Assembly: GCA_017432445.1 (NCBI GenBank)
Contig: JAFRJC010000137.1
Span: 203,548 to 267,547, forward strand
Source: Eggerthellaceae bacterium
GTDB lineage: Bacteria > Actinomycetota > Coriobacteriia > Coriobacteriales > Eggerthellaceae
DNA: 64,000 nt
Direction: 5' to 3'
Shown here: positions 34,968 to 46,080 of the stretch, in pieces
How the letters are laid out: the number at the start of each line of letters is the position of its first letter
How positions within the stretch are numbered: position 1 is the stretch's first letter
Made by a program: the position numbers and the translations under genes
Notes under the pieces: model-generated
The model's input: the letters and a program-made list of their open reading frames with translations, nothing else
The model's database searches: none
What the model was told of the DNA's origin: nothing

Positions 34968-35189
34968 GTGGGAGAACTTACTATTACGCTTGCCGCCCTT
35001 AAGGTAATCGGCTACGGCCTGGCGGCAATCGGCCCCGGCATCGGCATCGGCATCGCCACGTACGGCCTGTGCGTCGCTGCTGCTCGCCAGCCTGAAATGA
35101 AGGGTCAGCTCATGGGCTACTTCTTCATCGGCGCCGCAATGTCCGAGGCGTTGGCGCTGCTTGGCTTGGTCCTGTTCTTCATCGGGTAA
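34968..35189 (+). CDS. atpE: ATP synthase Fo subunit c
   Basis: The GTG at 34968 (AGGAGG upstream) gives a 73-residue two-helix proteolipid. Helix 1 has IGPGIGIGIATYG, the polar loop is ARQPE, and helix 2 carries the ion-binding Glu in GAAMSEALALLGLVL. The sodium-binding set (Gln in helix 1 and Ser/Thr after the Glu) is absent, so protons are the likely coupling ion. The ~150-base gap before it contains CAGCTGA/TCAGCTG and CCCCCTT/AAGGGG stems that could set c-subunit expression. Confidence 0.95.
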   Translation: MGELTITLAALKVIGYGLAAIGPGIGIGIATYGLCVAAARQPEMKGQLMGYFFIGAAMSEALALLGLVLFFIG

Positions 35190-35247
35190 ATCTCTTCGGT
35201 GCGTTTAATCAAGAGATTCCGAGGTACAAGAATAGGAGGCAAGCGAG

Positions 35248-35853
35248 TTGAAATGCACGAATAAGGCAGCGAAGTTGAGCGCCGTTTTTGCGGCTGCTAC
35301 TGCTCTCGCAATGGCTGTTCCTGCGTATGCATTCGCTGACGAAGGTGGCGGAATCGAGGCCATCCTTCCAAAGATGAACGAATTCATACCGATGCTCGTC
35401 GCCTTCATCATCTTGTGGATCATCCTCGCGAAATTTGGCTGGCCCATCTTTGATGGCATGCTGGTCAAGCGCGAGAACACGATCAACGAGGCTTTGAAGA
35501 AGTCCGAGGAGGCTAAGATTGAAGCTGAGCGCACGCTGGCGGAGTACCAGAAGCAGCTGGCCGACGCCAAGGCGCAAGCCGCCAAGGTGATTGCCGACGC
35601 CAAGGAAACCGGCGAAGCTGTGCGCGCTGATATCACGAAGCAGGCGCAGGACGAAGCGACTGCGATGATCGAGAAAGCCCGCATTGCCATCGAGGCAGAG
35701 AAGAAGGCTGCTATCAGCGACCTTCAGGGTTCGATTGCAGACATCTCCGTAGATGTTGCATCGCGCCTGATCTCCACCGACCTGAGCGATGCCGAGCACC
35801 GCGCGATCATCGAGCGCTACATAAACGAGGCGGGCAGTTTCCATGCCAACTAA
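35248..35853 (+). CDS. atpF: ATP synthase Fo subunit b with N-terminal signal-peptide-like extension
   Basis: A TTG start at 35248 follows AATAGGAGGC. The 201-residue product has the b-subunit membrane helix (NEFIPMLVAFIILWIILAKFGWP) and the long charged helix of the stator. Before that helix is an extra ~35-residue stretch, KLSAVFAAATALAMAVPAYAFADE, that looks like a cleavable signal peptide. Standard b subunits begin with the membrane helix. Its 3' end overlaps atpH by 11 bases. Confidence 0.93.
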   Translation: MKCTNKAAKLSAVFAAATALAMAVPAYAFADEGGGIEAILPKMNEFIPMLVAFIILWIILAKFGWPIFDGMLVKRENTINEALKKSEEAKIEAERTLAEYQKQLADAKAQAAKVIADAKETGEAVRADITKQAQDEATAMIEKARIAIEAEKKAAISDLQGSIADISVDVASRLISTDLSDAEHRAIIERYINEAGSFHAN

Positions 35854-36400
35854 TCGCCTTGTTGTCAAAGAACAAATCGCCACGTACACGCAGCTTCTCT
35901 TCGAGGCCGCGCGTAACGACGGCGGTCAGGAAGGTGTTCTCCAAGTCGTTGTCCAAGCCGAGGAGATCGTCAAGGCAATGCGCGGGAACGCAGACCTGGA
36001 TGGCGCGCTGAAAGATCCGGGCTATACCCCCGAACAAAAGGCGACGCTTGCCCGCAATGTTTTCGAAGGCGCCAACCCCGCTCTGGTAAGCGTCATCGCG
36101 CTCATGGCCGAGCGCGGCGAGCTCGATTACCTGCCGCGTGTGGTCGAGGGCCTCGTCGATAACATGGCGAGCAAGCTCAATCTCATGATCGTGGATGTGA
36201 CCACGGCGGTTGAGCTCGACGATCATCTGCGCGATCTGATCAAAAAGAAGGCTGCCACCGAGCTGGGCAAGGACATCGTGCTTAACGAGCGCGTGGACAA
36301 GTCCATCCTGGGCGGCATAATCATGAGCACGAAGGACGAGCGTATCGACGCCAGCCTTCTGACGCAGGTCGAGAAGACCCGCGAAGCGCTCAAGAAGTAA
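35843..36400 (+). CDS. atpH: ATP synthase F1 subunit delta
   Basis: This 185-residue protein is the OSCP/delta stator subunit, joining F1 alpha to the b dimer. It has the delta-type VTTAVELDDHLRDLIKKKAATELGK region and the C-terminal ERVDKSILGGIIMSTKDERIDASL. The ATG overlaps the end of atpF by 11 bases, which couples their translation. It precedes atpA by 15 bases. Confidence 0.95.
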   Translation: MPTNRLVVKEQIATYTQLLFEAARNDGGQEGVLQVVVQAEEIVKAMRGNADLDGALKDPGYTPEQKATLARNVFEGANPALVSVIALMAERGELDYLPRVVEGLVDNMASKLNLMIVDVTTAVELDDHLRDLIKKKAATELGKDIVLNERVDKSILGGIIMSTKDERIDASLLTQVEKTREALKK

Positions 36401-36415
36401 CGAAAAGGGAGGTGA

Positions 36416-37987
<1,572 letters not shown>

Positions 37988-37998
37988 GGTAGGGAACC

Positions 37999-38928
37999 AT
38001 GCCTAACCTACACGACCTAGAAAGACGCATCAACTCCGTCACTTCGACGAAGCAGATCACGCGCACCATGGAAATGGTCGCGGCGGCGAAGATTCGCCGT
38101 GCGTCGAACCGCATGGAGAGCTCGCTGCCGTGGACGTCGGCATTGTCCGACATGCTCATCTCCACGGCCGCGTATGCCCACCTGCAGGAAGACCCTCTGC
38201 TGAAATCGCATGACGAAGTCAAGCACAGCGTCATCATCGTCGTGTCGTCCGATCGTGGCTTGGCCGGCGGCTTCAACAGCAACACCTTGCGTGCTGCCGA
38301 GAAGCTCATGAAGGAGAAAGAAGCTCAGGGTATCAAGGTCAGCATCATCGCCTGCGGCAAGAAGGCGTGCGGGTACTTCGAGTATCGCAAGATTCACCCC
38401 GTGATCGAAGTACGCGACCGCTCCGCCGATCCGACGTATGGCGAGGCTTCCGAGATATCCGAGTACATCCGCAATGGCTATATCGCTGGCGAGATTGATG
38501 AGGTCATCATCGTCTTCAACCACATGGTGAACGCCGGCGAACAGCGCCTCGTGACCAAGACCACGTTGCCCATCCCCTCGTCGAGCTTCGTCGACCAGAT
38601 GCAGCTCAAGTACAAGACGGAAGACATCTACTTCGACTTCCGCGAGCACATCGACGACAAGCACGAAGGCGACATCGAGTTTGAACCCGATGCCGATAGC
38701 TGCTTGCAGTACCTGGAGGAGGCCTACTTGCGCGGTGACGTCTACTTCGCGCTGGTCGACTCCGCTGCTGCCGAGCAGGGTGCGCGTCGAACGGCCATGA
38801 AGTCGGCGACGGACAACGCAACCGAGATGATTGCGACGCTTACCAGAATTTACAACCGCGAACGCCAGGGCGCCATTACGACCGAGATTTCGGAAATCGT
38901 CGGCGGCGCGGCGGCTTTGGAGGAATAA
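37999..38928 (+). CDS. atpG: ATP synthase F1 subunit gamma
   Basis: This 309-residue central stalk subunit is recognised by its N-terminal MPNLHDLERRINSVTSTKQITRTMEMVAAAKIRR helix-forming region, SSDRGLAGGFN, and the C-terminal SATDNATEMIATLTRIYNRERQGAITTEISEIVGGA. It rotates inside the alpha/beta hexamer. The stop codon overlaps no neighbour, and atpD begins at the next base. Confidence 0.96.
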   Translation: MPNLHDLERRINSVTSTKQITRTMEMVAAAKIRRASNRMESSLPWTSALSDMLISTAAYAHLQEDPLLKSHDEVKHSVIIVVSSDRGLAGGFNSNTLRAAEKLMKEKEAQGIKVSIIACGKKACGYFEYRKIHPVIEVRDRSADPTYGEASEISEYIRNGYIAGEIDEVIIVFNHMVNAGEQRLVTKTTLPIPSSSFVDQMQLKYKTEDIYFDFREHIDDKHEGDIEFEPDADSCLQYLEEAYLRGDVYFALVDSAAAEQGARRTAMKSATDNATEMIATLTRIYNRERQGAITTEISEIVGGAAALEE

Positions 38929-40380
<1,452 letters not shown>

Positions 40381-40382
40381 AG

Positions 40383-40847
40383 ATGGCCGAAGGTTTTCGT
40401 TGCGTAGTTGCAACCCCGACCTGCGAGCTGTTCTCGGGCACGGTCTATTATGCCGACGTCCCCGGTCGCGACGGTCGTTTCGGTGTCCTGAACGGGCATC
40501 AGAGCCTAGTTGCACTCAATAACAAGGGCGGTGTGCTGACGCTGCACCTCGATCCCGAAGGCAACGAGAAGAAAACTTTCCTGATCCATTATGGTTGCAC
40601 CCAGGTGCTCCATAACCATCTGGCTGTTCTCGGTCGGTACGGCTGCGATCCCGACGACATCAACGTCGAGGAGGTTAAGGTCAAGGCGGCAGCCTTGCGC
40701 GAAATCCTCGAGGAGCGCATAGCCAAGTACGAGGCTTCGCCCGACAAGGGTGAGTACACGGCAGCCGACAGGGCTGGCATCGATAACCAGAAGACTCACC
40801 TCAGCTGGTACGAAGACCAGATTGCCTACGTCGAGAACAGGAGATAG
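40383..40847 (+). CDS. atpC: ATP synthase F1 subunit epsilon
   Basis: This 154-residue subunit has the N-terminal beta-sandwich (RCVVATPTCELFSGTVYYADVPGRDGRFGVLNGHQSL) followed by a helical hairpin. It is the last gene of the operon, two bases after atpD, and is followed by a terminator at 40884. The insertion before the C-terminal helix (SPDKGEYTAADRAG) is a little longer than usual. Confidence 0.92.
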   Translation: MAEGFRCVVATPTCELFSGTVYYADVPGRDGRFGVLNGHQSLVALNNKGGVLTLHLDPEGNEKKTFLIHYGCTQVLHNHLAVLGRYGCDPDDINVEEVKVKAAALREILEERIAKYEASPDKGEYTAADRAGIDNQKTHLSWYEDQIAYVENRR

Positions 40848-40883
40848 CGCAGCGTTTGCTCTATACCTGCTGGTGAAAAGTTT

Positions 40884-40916
40884 AGGGGTCGCAATACTGT
40901 TGCGGCCCCTATTTTT
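40884..40916 (+). terminator. Terminator of the ATP synthase operon
   Basis: AGGGGTCGCAA (40884-40894) pairs with TTGCGGCCCCT (40900-40910), with one G-U pair, and is followed by ATTTTT. Confidence 0.88.
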
Positions 40917-40921
40917 GCGAG

Positions 40922-40940
40922 AAAAAGGGGTTGCCCCTTT
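40922..40940 (-). terminator. Terminator of rnpB
   Basis: Read on the minus strand, AAAGGGG-CAA-CCCCTTT is followed by a T-run (plus-strand A-run 40922-40926). It lies about 17 bases past the 3' end of RNase P RNA. Confidence 0.8.
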
Positions 40941-40956
40941 GCCTCACTGTCTCATG

Positions 40957-41299
40957 GGTGAGTGGGCCGGTAAGCCGGGTTCTGTCGAAGGACGGCCATT
41001 TATCTCGAACGTGCGTCGCCGCACGTCTCAAGCGCGCAACCCGGATGCGCGGCGGGCCACCGCATGGCATCCCTATTTGCGTTTGCTCCAGATGGGGTTT
41101 GCCAAGCCACGCCGTTGCCGACGTGCTGGTGCGCTCTTACCGCACCGTTTCAGCTTTTCTCCCGTCACGAGGACGGGGGAGTTTTCTTTTCTGTGGCACT
41201 TTCCGTCGGGTCGCCCCGCCCAGCTGTTAGCTGGCACCTTGCCCTATGGAGCCCGGACTTTCCTCATGCCTTGGCACGCGGCCGCCTGGCCCACTCAAG
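40957..41299 (-). ncRNA. rnpB: RNase P RNA (type A, catalytic)
   Basis: On the minus strand the region carries the universal core GAGGAAAGTCCGGGCTCC near the 5' end (about 41246-41263) and the 3' end AGAACCCGGCTTACCGGC (about 40965-40982). GAGTGGGCC at the 5' end (41296 downward) pairs with GGCCCACTC at the 3' end to form stem P1. It processes the 5' ends of tRNA precursors. Length is about 340 nt. Ends are estimated from P1. It diverges from the thiN-like gene, and the short frames seen across this region are not genes. Confidence 0.93.
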
Positions 41300-41305
41300 T
41301 GTGCT

Positions 41306-41333
41306 ATTGTAGCAAATCGTCAAGGTGCATCAA
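41306..41333 (-). promoter_or_regulatory. Promoter of rnpB
   Basis: On the minus strand TTGATG (41333-41328) and TACAAT (41311-41306) are separated by 16 bases. This places the start near 41299, which agrees with the P1 end of the RNA. Confidence 0.7.
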
Positions 41334-41370
41334 AGATGCGCCCAACTGAATGGCAAAGGGCGGAACTACC

Positions 41371-42000
41371 ATGGCGACATGCGCGCTCGTCGCGACGTGT
41401 GACTTCAACGGACAGCATTTTCAGGCGCTCGATGCGGCGGGCTCTTTCGAGTTCGTCATTGCCGTCGATGGCGGTTTCGCGCATCTGGAAGCTATCGACA
41501 GGACGCCGGACCTCGCGCTCGGGGACTTCGATTCGCTCGGCTACGTGCCCGAAACCGTCGAGGTGATTCAGCATTCTTCCCATAAAGACAAGTCTGACTT
41601 GGAGATAGCCTTCGACCATGCCGAAGGCCAGGCGTTTGACCGAGTGTTCGTGTATGGCGCCCTTGGCGGGCGCCTCGACCACACGATGGGAAGCTTGCAG
41701 ATGGCGGCAGGCTTTGCGGAACGGGGGATGGAGATCACCTTCATCGCGCTCGATTGCGCAGTTCGAATTCTCGTGGGGCCGGGTCGTTTCGAGCTGCCGT
41801 GCATCGACAGGGGGACGGTGTCGGTGTTCTCGGCGCGTGACAAGGCGTTTGGCGTTGTCGAGCAAGGCATGGAGTATCCGCTCGATGTATTTGAGCTGAC
41901 AAACCGCACCACCTGGGGTTTGTCTAACGAGCTTACGGGCCAACCCGCATTTGTTTCCGTGGAAGAGGGCACGCTCTACGTCTTTTACCCAATTGAGTGA
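41371..42000 (+). CDS. Thiamine diphosphokinase-like protein
   Basis: The start at 41371 (209 residues) is chosen because the family begins close to it (ATCALVATCDFNG). An in-frame ATG at 41350 also exists, and neither has a strong ribosome binding site. Motifs are VIAVDGGFAHLEAI, LALGDFDSLG (metal-binding Asp pair), HKDKSDLEIAFDHA (KDxTD-like) and VYGALGGRLDHTMGSLQMA. The family transfers pyrophosphate from ATP to thiamine to give the coenzyme. No TPP riboswitch is visible upstream. The YfcE-type gene follows after 43 bases. Confidence 0.87.
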   Translation: MATCALVATCDFNGQHFQALDAAGSFEFVIAVDGGFAHLEAIDRTPDLALGDFDSLGYVPETVEVIQHSSHKDKSDLEIAFDHAEGQAFDRVFVYGALGGRLDHTMGSLQMAAGFAERGMEITFIALDCAVRILVGPGRFELPCIDRGTVSVFSARDKAFGVVEQGMEYPLDVFELTNRTTWGLSNELTGQPAFVSVEEGTLYVFYPIE

Positions 42001-42043
42001 ATGCCTTCATCCCGAGGGAAGGTGTCTGGAAGGGATAATCGTC

Positions 42044-42556
42044 ATGAAGCTTGTAATCGCATCTGATATACACGGTTCGGCTAAATGGTGCCGCGAGGTC
42101 ATGCGCGTCGTGGAGCAGGAGATGCCCGACAAAGTCGTGCTTCTTGGAGACTTGCTTTACCATGGGCCGCGCAATCCTCTTCCCGACGAGTATGCGCCCA
42201 AGGAAGTTGCGGCAATGCTGAACGGCATAGCCGAGAAGGTGGTGTCGGTGCGTGGCAACTGCGAGGCCGAAGTCGACCAGATGATGCTCGATTTTCCCTG
42301 CATGGCTGATTACGCATGGATCCTCGACGGCGAGCATCAGCTGTACTGCACCCATGGACATCTCTGGAATCCTGAGCATCTTCCGCCTCTGGCAAAGGGC
42401 ACTGCATTCGTGTATGGCCATTTCCACGTGAGACGCAACGAGGCGGGGGAGTGGATTCGCCTGTTCAATCCAGGTAGCGCCGGCTTGCCGAAGGACGGGA
42501 TTCATAGCGTGGGGCTCTTCCGGGATGGAGAGTTCTCGTTTGTCGAGCTTGGATAG
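42044..42556 (+). CDS. YfcE-type metallophosphodiesterase
   Basis: The ATG at 42044 (GGAAGGGA upstream) gives 170 residues. Metallophosphoesterase motifs in order are ASDIHGS, LLGDLLYHG, VRGNCEAEVD, CTHGH, YGHFH and NPGSAGLPK, providing the two-metal site. The family hydrolyses phosphodiesters of unknown physiological identity. It is adjacent to thiN and probably in the same unit. A small palindrome (GAGGGACGGTCCCTTTC) follows the stop. Confidence 0.85.
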   Translation: MKLVIASDIHGSAKWCREVMRVVEQEMPDKVVLLGDLLYHGPRNPLPDEYAPKEVAAMLNGIAEKVVSVRGNCEAEVDQMMLDFPCMADYAWILDGEHQLYCTHGHLWNPEHLPPLAKGTAFVYGHFHVRRNEAGEWIRLFNPGSAGLPKDGIHSVGLFRDGEFSFVELG

Positions 42557-42604
42557 CAAATAGCCGAAGAGGGACGGTCCCTTTCCGGTTATGGGGAGAA
42601 GGCT

Positions 42605-42883
42605 ATGGCTGAAGTTACCATCGAGCAGCGGTTTCATGGAACGGTCGCATTGGCGATTCTCCATCTGCGGCGTCTTGCGAAATCGAACGACACCGAAGTT
42701 GGGCTGGCGGCTGCGCGCGAACTGCTAATGATCGACGAAGAGCAGGAGAGCTTCATACGCGAGTGTTTGGAGCTAGATGAAGCGATTCGAGAGAATCCCG
42801 AACAAGCTTCAGCTATCGATAGAGAACGAATCAAGCGCTTGCAGGCATGCATTCTCAGCGTGAATTCCGCTGACCCTGCGTAA
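42605..42883 (+). CDS. Hypothetical protein (92 aa)
   Basis: This short, mostly helical and acidic protein (EEQESFIRECLELDEAIRENPEQASAIDRERIKRLQA) has no recognised domain. The first half (GTVALAILHLRRLAKSNDTEVGLAAARELLMIDEE) could be an amphipathic helix pair. GGGGAGAAGG lies before the ATG, and the gene is 48 bases after the phosphodiesterase. Codon use looks like the neighbours. Function is unknown. Confidence 0.5.
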   Translation: MAEVTIEQRFHGTVALAILHLRRLAKSNDTEVGLAAARELLMIDEEQESFIRECLELDEAIRENPEQASAIDRERIKRLQACILSVNSADPA

Positions 42884-42920
42884 TGTGCTGAATACGCAAG
42901 GAATCCCCATAAGTTCGCCC

Positions 42921-42949
42921 TTGACTTAGCGTCTGAACATGCGTAATAT
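42921..42949 (+). promoter_or_regulatory. Promoter of the tRNA-Gln/tRNA-Glu transcript
   Basis: TTGACT (42921-42926) and TAATAT (42944-42949) are 17 bases apart, with the start expected near 42957, about 47 bases before tRNA-Gln. Confidence 0.75.
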
Positions 42950-43003
42950 ACATTCTCGCGCTTGTGCATCGGGTCCGCTCGATGTGCGACATCGAGAAGT
43001 CGA

Positions 43004-43077
43004 TGGGGTGTCGTCTAATGGTAGGACAGCGGTTTCTGGTGCCGTATGTGGGGGTTCGACTCCTCCCACCCCAGCCA
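43004..43077 (+). tRNA. tRNA-Gln (anticodon CTG)
   Basis: TGGGGTG pairs with CACCCCA, the anticodon loop is TTCTGGT with CTG in the anticodon positions, the T loop is TTCGACT, and an encoded CCA follows the discriminator G. It is 26 bases before tRNA-Glu and likely co-transcribed. Confidence 0.92.
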
Positions 43078-43103
43078 TCTCGACACAGCGCCTAACATAA
43101 CGT

Positions 43104-43180
43104 GGCTCCGTCGTCTAGCGGTTTAGGACGCCGCCCTCTCAAGGCGGAGGTCGCCGGTTCGAATCCGGTCGGAGCTACCA
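43104..43180 (+). tRNA. tRNA-Glu (anticodon CTC), integration target
   Basis: GGCTCCG pairs with CGGAGCT (G-U first pair as is usual for this tRNA), the anticodon loop is CTCTCAA between CCGCC and GGCGG, the T loop is TTCGAAT, and the CCA is encoded. Its 3' half recurs at 47374 and 62495 as attachment-site copies. The gene itself stays intact because element A's end restores the sequence. Confidence 0.95.
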
Positions 43181-43271
43181 GAAACCCCAGGTCAGCGGCT
43201 CAAAGCCCTGGCCTTTTCTCTTGCAAACGGCACTATTTCGGCCTTCGTTGGCTAAACGTTGGCTAAGGATT
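43135..43271. repeat. Attachment repeat, copy 1 (tRNA 3' half plus element left end)
   Basis: 137 bases identical, except for one T/C difference, to 47374-47510. The first ~46 bases are tRNA sequence (att core). The rest is the element's left end, including two arm-like repeats GTTGGCTAA at 43247-43255 and 43258-43266, spaced 11 bases apart. Confidence 0.9.
43187..43220 (+). terminator. Terminator supplied by element A's left end to the tRNA transcript
   Basis: CCAGG (43187-43191) and CCTGG (43207-43211), with an inner GGCT/AGCC pair, form a stem followed by CCTTTTCTCTT. An identical hairpin is at 47427-47460 in the second repeat copy. Confidence 0.6.
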
Positions 43272-43340
43272 TGGGTATCGGCGAACGGTTCGAAGGTTTT
43301 GGCAAATGGATCACAAGCGATTTAAGTGCCGAACTTATTA

Positions 43341-44876
43341 TCAGGCTTCCGCGAGCATGAATGAGATGGCGAGGTGCACGCGGTCGTCCCAGCTCTCCCA
43401 GGCGAAGCCAGAGATATCCCGGATGCGTTCCAGGCGGGCGAGCATGCTCGAGCGGTGTATGCAAAGCTCACTCGCGGCATGGCTCACGTTATAGCGTTGC
43501 TCCATGAAGCAGCGCGCCGTGGTCAGCAGCTCGGTGCCGTGCTGCGAGTCGTAGTCGGAGAGCGCCCTCCATGCGGGGTGAATCAGTTCCGAGCGGCTTA
43601 CCTTCTGGGTTGCACTGTCGATTATGTAGTCCAGGGCGAAATCCCCGAAGCGGAAATGCCATTCCATGCTGCCGCTCGCGGCGCCCAGGCGCAAGGCACT
43701 GGTAGCCTCCCCGTAGCGTTCATGGAGCTCGTTCAGGTCGTGGAAGTCCCCGCTCGTTCCTGCCAGGCAGAGGTTCTCGCGCAGGAACAGCACCATCCGT
43801 TGCTGGGCTTGGTCAACTCTGGTGGTCTCGAGACTGAGATTGCGGACACAGCAAATCTGGTCGCCCTCGAGCAGGACGCAGCACCTCTCGAACAGGCGGG
43901 CGATGCGATCGGTGTAGTAGCGCCTCGTCACCGACTCGCTCTCAGCTTCCATGAATGAGAAGACGTGCACGCGGTAGGAGTGTTCCGGGCGCCACCCGGC
44001 CGTCGCAAGGCGCCTGCGAGCGTCGCTGGCTGCAGGCTGGCCTTTTATCAGGCTGGCAACGCATTCCTGCAGGTCCGATTTTGCCGAAGCCTCGGCCTCC
44101 GCGTCGGAGTACAGCGCGAACGTGTCCGCAATCGCCTGGCCGACGAGCTCGGCTAAGGCGAGCAGCCCCGGCCGCCTCTGGCTGTCGCGCGACTGCACGA
44201 GCAGGCGCGCCTCATACGAACCGTCCACCACGATGTTGAAGCAGGCAGAATAGCTCGCCTCCTTTGCGTAGTGGTAATAAAAGGCCCTGCGCTGGTTTAT
44301 GGCGTCTACGAAATTCTCGTCTGCGACGAGCTCGTTTACCAGATCCGTGTCCATGCTCACGTCGGATTCGCTGAACCAGGCATTCAGCCCCGAGAAGGAG
44401 GGGGACCGCGCGATGTAGCGGAGGTTCTTGTCGACGAGGAGGGAGACCAGTCCGGTCTCAAGCTCCAGCAGGCGCAGCATCTCGTTGAAATCGGTGCCCC
44501 CTCGGCACAGCCTGGCTATCGCGACCTCCAGCCGGTAATGCCTCTGCACGGCGTTGGCGACACGGTCGGCCAGGTCGGCCGACCGGGCAGAAGTGCTCCT
44601 ACGCCGCATGCGCGGCGACAACTCGCAGGCCCAAAGGCTCGGCCGCCCCTCCGAGGAGACGCCTGGACCGGGCCCTAGGTTGACGAGGCAAAGGCCGCCA
44701 TCGGGGCTTCCCGGCCCAGGGGGGACGTCTGCCAGGCAGAGCGCTGGCCGAAGCGCTCCATCGCCCTCGACCAGGCGGTAGCCCTCAATCACGAAATCCT
44801 CGTCTGTAGCCGCGCTCGATTCGACTTCGTAGTCAGAGGAAAGGAAGAAGGAGACGATTCCCACCGTGAGCGCCAT
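43341..44876 (-). CDS. PucR-family transcriptional regulator
   Basis: This 511-residue protein ends with the PucR C-terminal helix-turn-helix (ELLTTARCFMEQRYNVSHAASELCIHRSSMLARLERI), preceded by a GGDEF-like central region and an N-terminal sensory part that I cannot assign. PucR regulators sense small molecules and often activate divergent catabolic genes. GGGAGGG precedes the ATG. It diverges from the URO-D/CobW operon, with palindromes in the gap (44896-44942), so it probably controls that operon. Base composition is more GC-rich than the left flank, which fits acquisition. Confidence 0.8.
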   Translation of the reverse strand: MALTVGIVSFFLSSDYEVESSAATDEDFVIEGYRLVEGDGALRPALCLADVPPGPGSPDGGLCLVNLGPGPGVSSEGRPSLWACELSPRMRRRSTSARSADLADRVANAVQRHYRLEVAIARLCRGGTDFNEMLRLLELETGLVSLLVDKNLRYIARSPSFSGLNAWFSESDVSMDTDLVNELVADENFVDAINQRRAFYYHYAKEASYSACFNIVVDGSYEARLLVQSRDSQRRPGLLALAELVGQAIADTFALYSDAEAEASAKSDLQECVASLIKGQPAASDARRRLATAGWRPEHSYRVHVFSFMEAESESVTRRYYTDRIARLFERCCVLLEGDQICCVRNLSLETTRVDQAQQRMVLFLRENLCLAGTSGDFHDLNELHERYGEATSALRLGAASGSMEWHFRFGDFALDYIIDSATQKVSRSELIHPAWRALSDYDSQHGTELLTTARCFMEQRYNVSHAASELCIHRSSMLARLERIRDISGFAWESWDDRVHLAISFMLAEA

Positions 44877-44895
44877 TTAACCCTCCCGAGCGACC

Positions 44896-44942
44896 TTGAC
44901 CAGTTGAGTATCGACTGGTCAATCCAATACTACAAATTGTAG
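44896..44942. promoter_or_regulatory. Two palindromes in the PucR / URO-D divergent region
   Basis: TTGACCAGT (44896-44904) pairs with ACTGGTCAA (44914-44922) across nine bases, and CTACAAATTGTAG (44930-44942) is a second perfect palindrome. Both lie between divergent genes and are candidate regulator binding sites. Confidence 0.5.
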
Positions 44943-45071
44943 GATAAAACTGCTGCAATTCCTATTATATGCGGATTAACACCAGTTCATCATGAATATA
45001 TAGTCACATCAGTTCGTTGGATATCCAAAATATAAAGAGCAATCGCAGACACCCGTCGTCAAGGAGGCGCC

Positions 45072-46055
45072 ATGCTGTCACCGAAAGAGAACTACCTCGC
45101 CGTACTCAACCACGAGAAGCCGGACTTCGTTCCCGACCTCGCGATGGACGCCATCATGGTCGGCGGCGCGTTCGAGACGTTCGAGAACGGGCCCCTGGGA
45201 GGAGGCGTCGACGACTTCGGGCTGGAGTGGGTTTGCACCGCCTCCGCGAACGGCCAGGCCACGCCGGCGCCCGGATGCACCCCCGTCCCCGACGTGACAG
45301 AGTGGAAGAAGTACCTCAAAATTCCCGACCTTGCCAAGTACGATTGGGAGGGCATGGCGCAGATGCAGTTCGCCGGCCAGGACCGCGACCGTAAGGTCGT
45401 CGTCTACGGGACGTGGAACTCCATCTTCCTGCGCTTCAGCCACCTGCTCGGCTTCGAGGAGGCGCTCATCGCCATGTACGAGGAGCCCGAGGCATGCATG
45501 GAGATGATGGAGGCCATAGCGGACTACAAGTGCGATCTCATCGGGCAGATAGCCAAGTACTTCAAGCCCGACGTAATCACGCACTACGACGACGTGTGCA
45601 CCGAGCGCGGGCCGTTCATGCCGCCCGAGCTGTACCGCGAGATGATCAAGCCCATGCACAAGAAGATGGACGACGCGATCAAAGCGGCGGGGATCCTGCC
45701 CGGGCAGCACTGCTGCGGATACTGCCAGGACCTGATTCCCGACTACATCGACGAGGGCGCCGTGGTGTGGGAGGCGGCGCAGCCTATCAACGACATCAAG
45801 TGGATCCAGAAGGAGTACGGCAACCGCATCACCGTCTGCGGCGGATACGACACCAACGGGGCTCCCGGCCGCGAGGGCGTGAGCGACGAGGAGATAGAGG
45901 CCGAAGTCAAGCGCATGATGGACGAGTACGCCCCGGGCGGCAGCTTTATCAGCATGGCGTTCCTGCTCTCGAACGACCCTGACCCCATGGCCTTCGTGAA
46001 AGGCATGATGCGGATCGCCTCGTTCACCGACAAGCTGAGGTACAACTACGTATAA
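45072..46055 (+). CDS. Uroporphyrinogen decarboxylase-family methyltransferase (MtaA/MtbA-like)
   Basis: This 327-residue URO-D-fold protein starts MLSPKENYLAVLNHEKPDFVPDLA, as corrinoid-linked methyltransferases do, rather than as HemE. A zinc-site-like HCCG occurs at residues 213-216 (His213, Cys215), with VCGGYD at Cys256. The distal Cys of canonical MtaA (about 75 residues after the first pair) is not found, so the metal ligands may differ. Such proteins move methyl groups between a methylcobamide and a thiol or other acceptor. AAGGAGG precedes the ATG. It is followed by a CobW GTPase and a His-rich protein. No corrinoid protein or activating enzyme is in the window. Confidence 0.72.
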   Translation: MLSPKENYLAVLNHEKPDFVPDLAMDAIMVGGAFETFENGPLGGGVDDFGLEWVCTASANGQATPAPGCTPVPDVTEWKKYLKIPDLAKYDWEGMAQMQFAGQDRDRKVVVYGTWNSIFLRFSHLLGFEEALIAMYEEPEACMEMMEAIADYKCDLIGQIAKYFKPDVITHYDDVCTERGPFMPPELYREMIKPMHKKMDDAIKAAGILPGQHCCGYCQDLIPDYIDEGAVVWEAAQPINDIKWIQKEYGNRITVCGGYDTNGAPGREGVSDEEIEAEVKRMMDEYAPGGSFISMAFLLSNDPDPMAFVKGMMRIASFTDKLRYNYV

Positions 46056-46080
46056 CGAAAACTGTGCATCTGGGGAAGCG

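Noticed and set aside
40931..41349. Several short plus-strand frames downstream of atpC
   Set aside because: They overlie RNase P RNA on the other strand and share no protein features.
41300..41370. TPP riboswitch before the thiN-like gene
   Set aside because: The gap is only ~70 bases, is used by the rnpB promoter, and shows no THI-box core.
45072..46055. Calling the URO-D-family gene hemE
   Set aside because: The N-terminus and the HCCG motif match the methyltransferase branch, the Arg-rich porphyrin-binding motif of HemE is absent, and no heme genes are adjacent.
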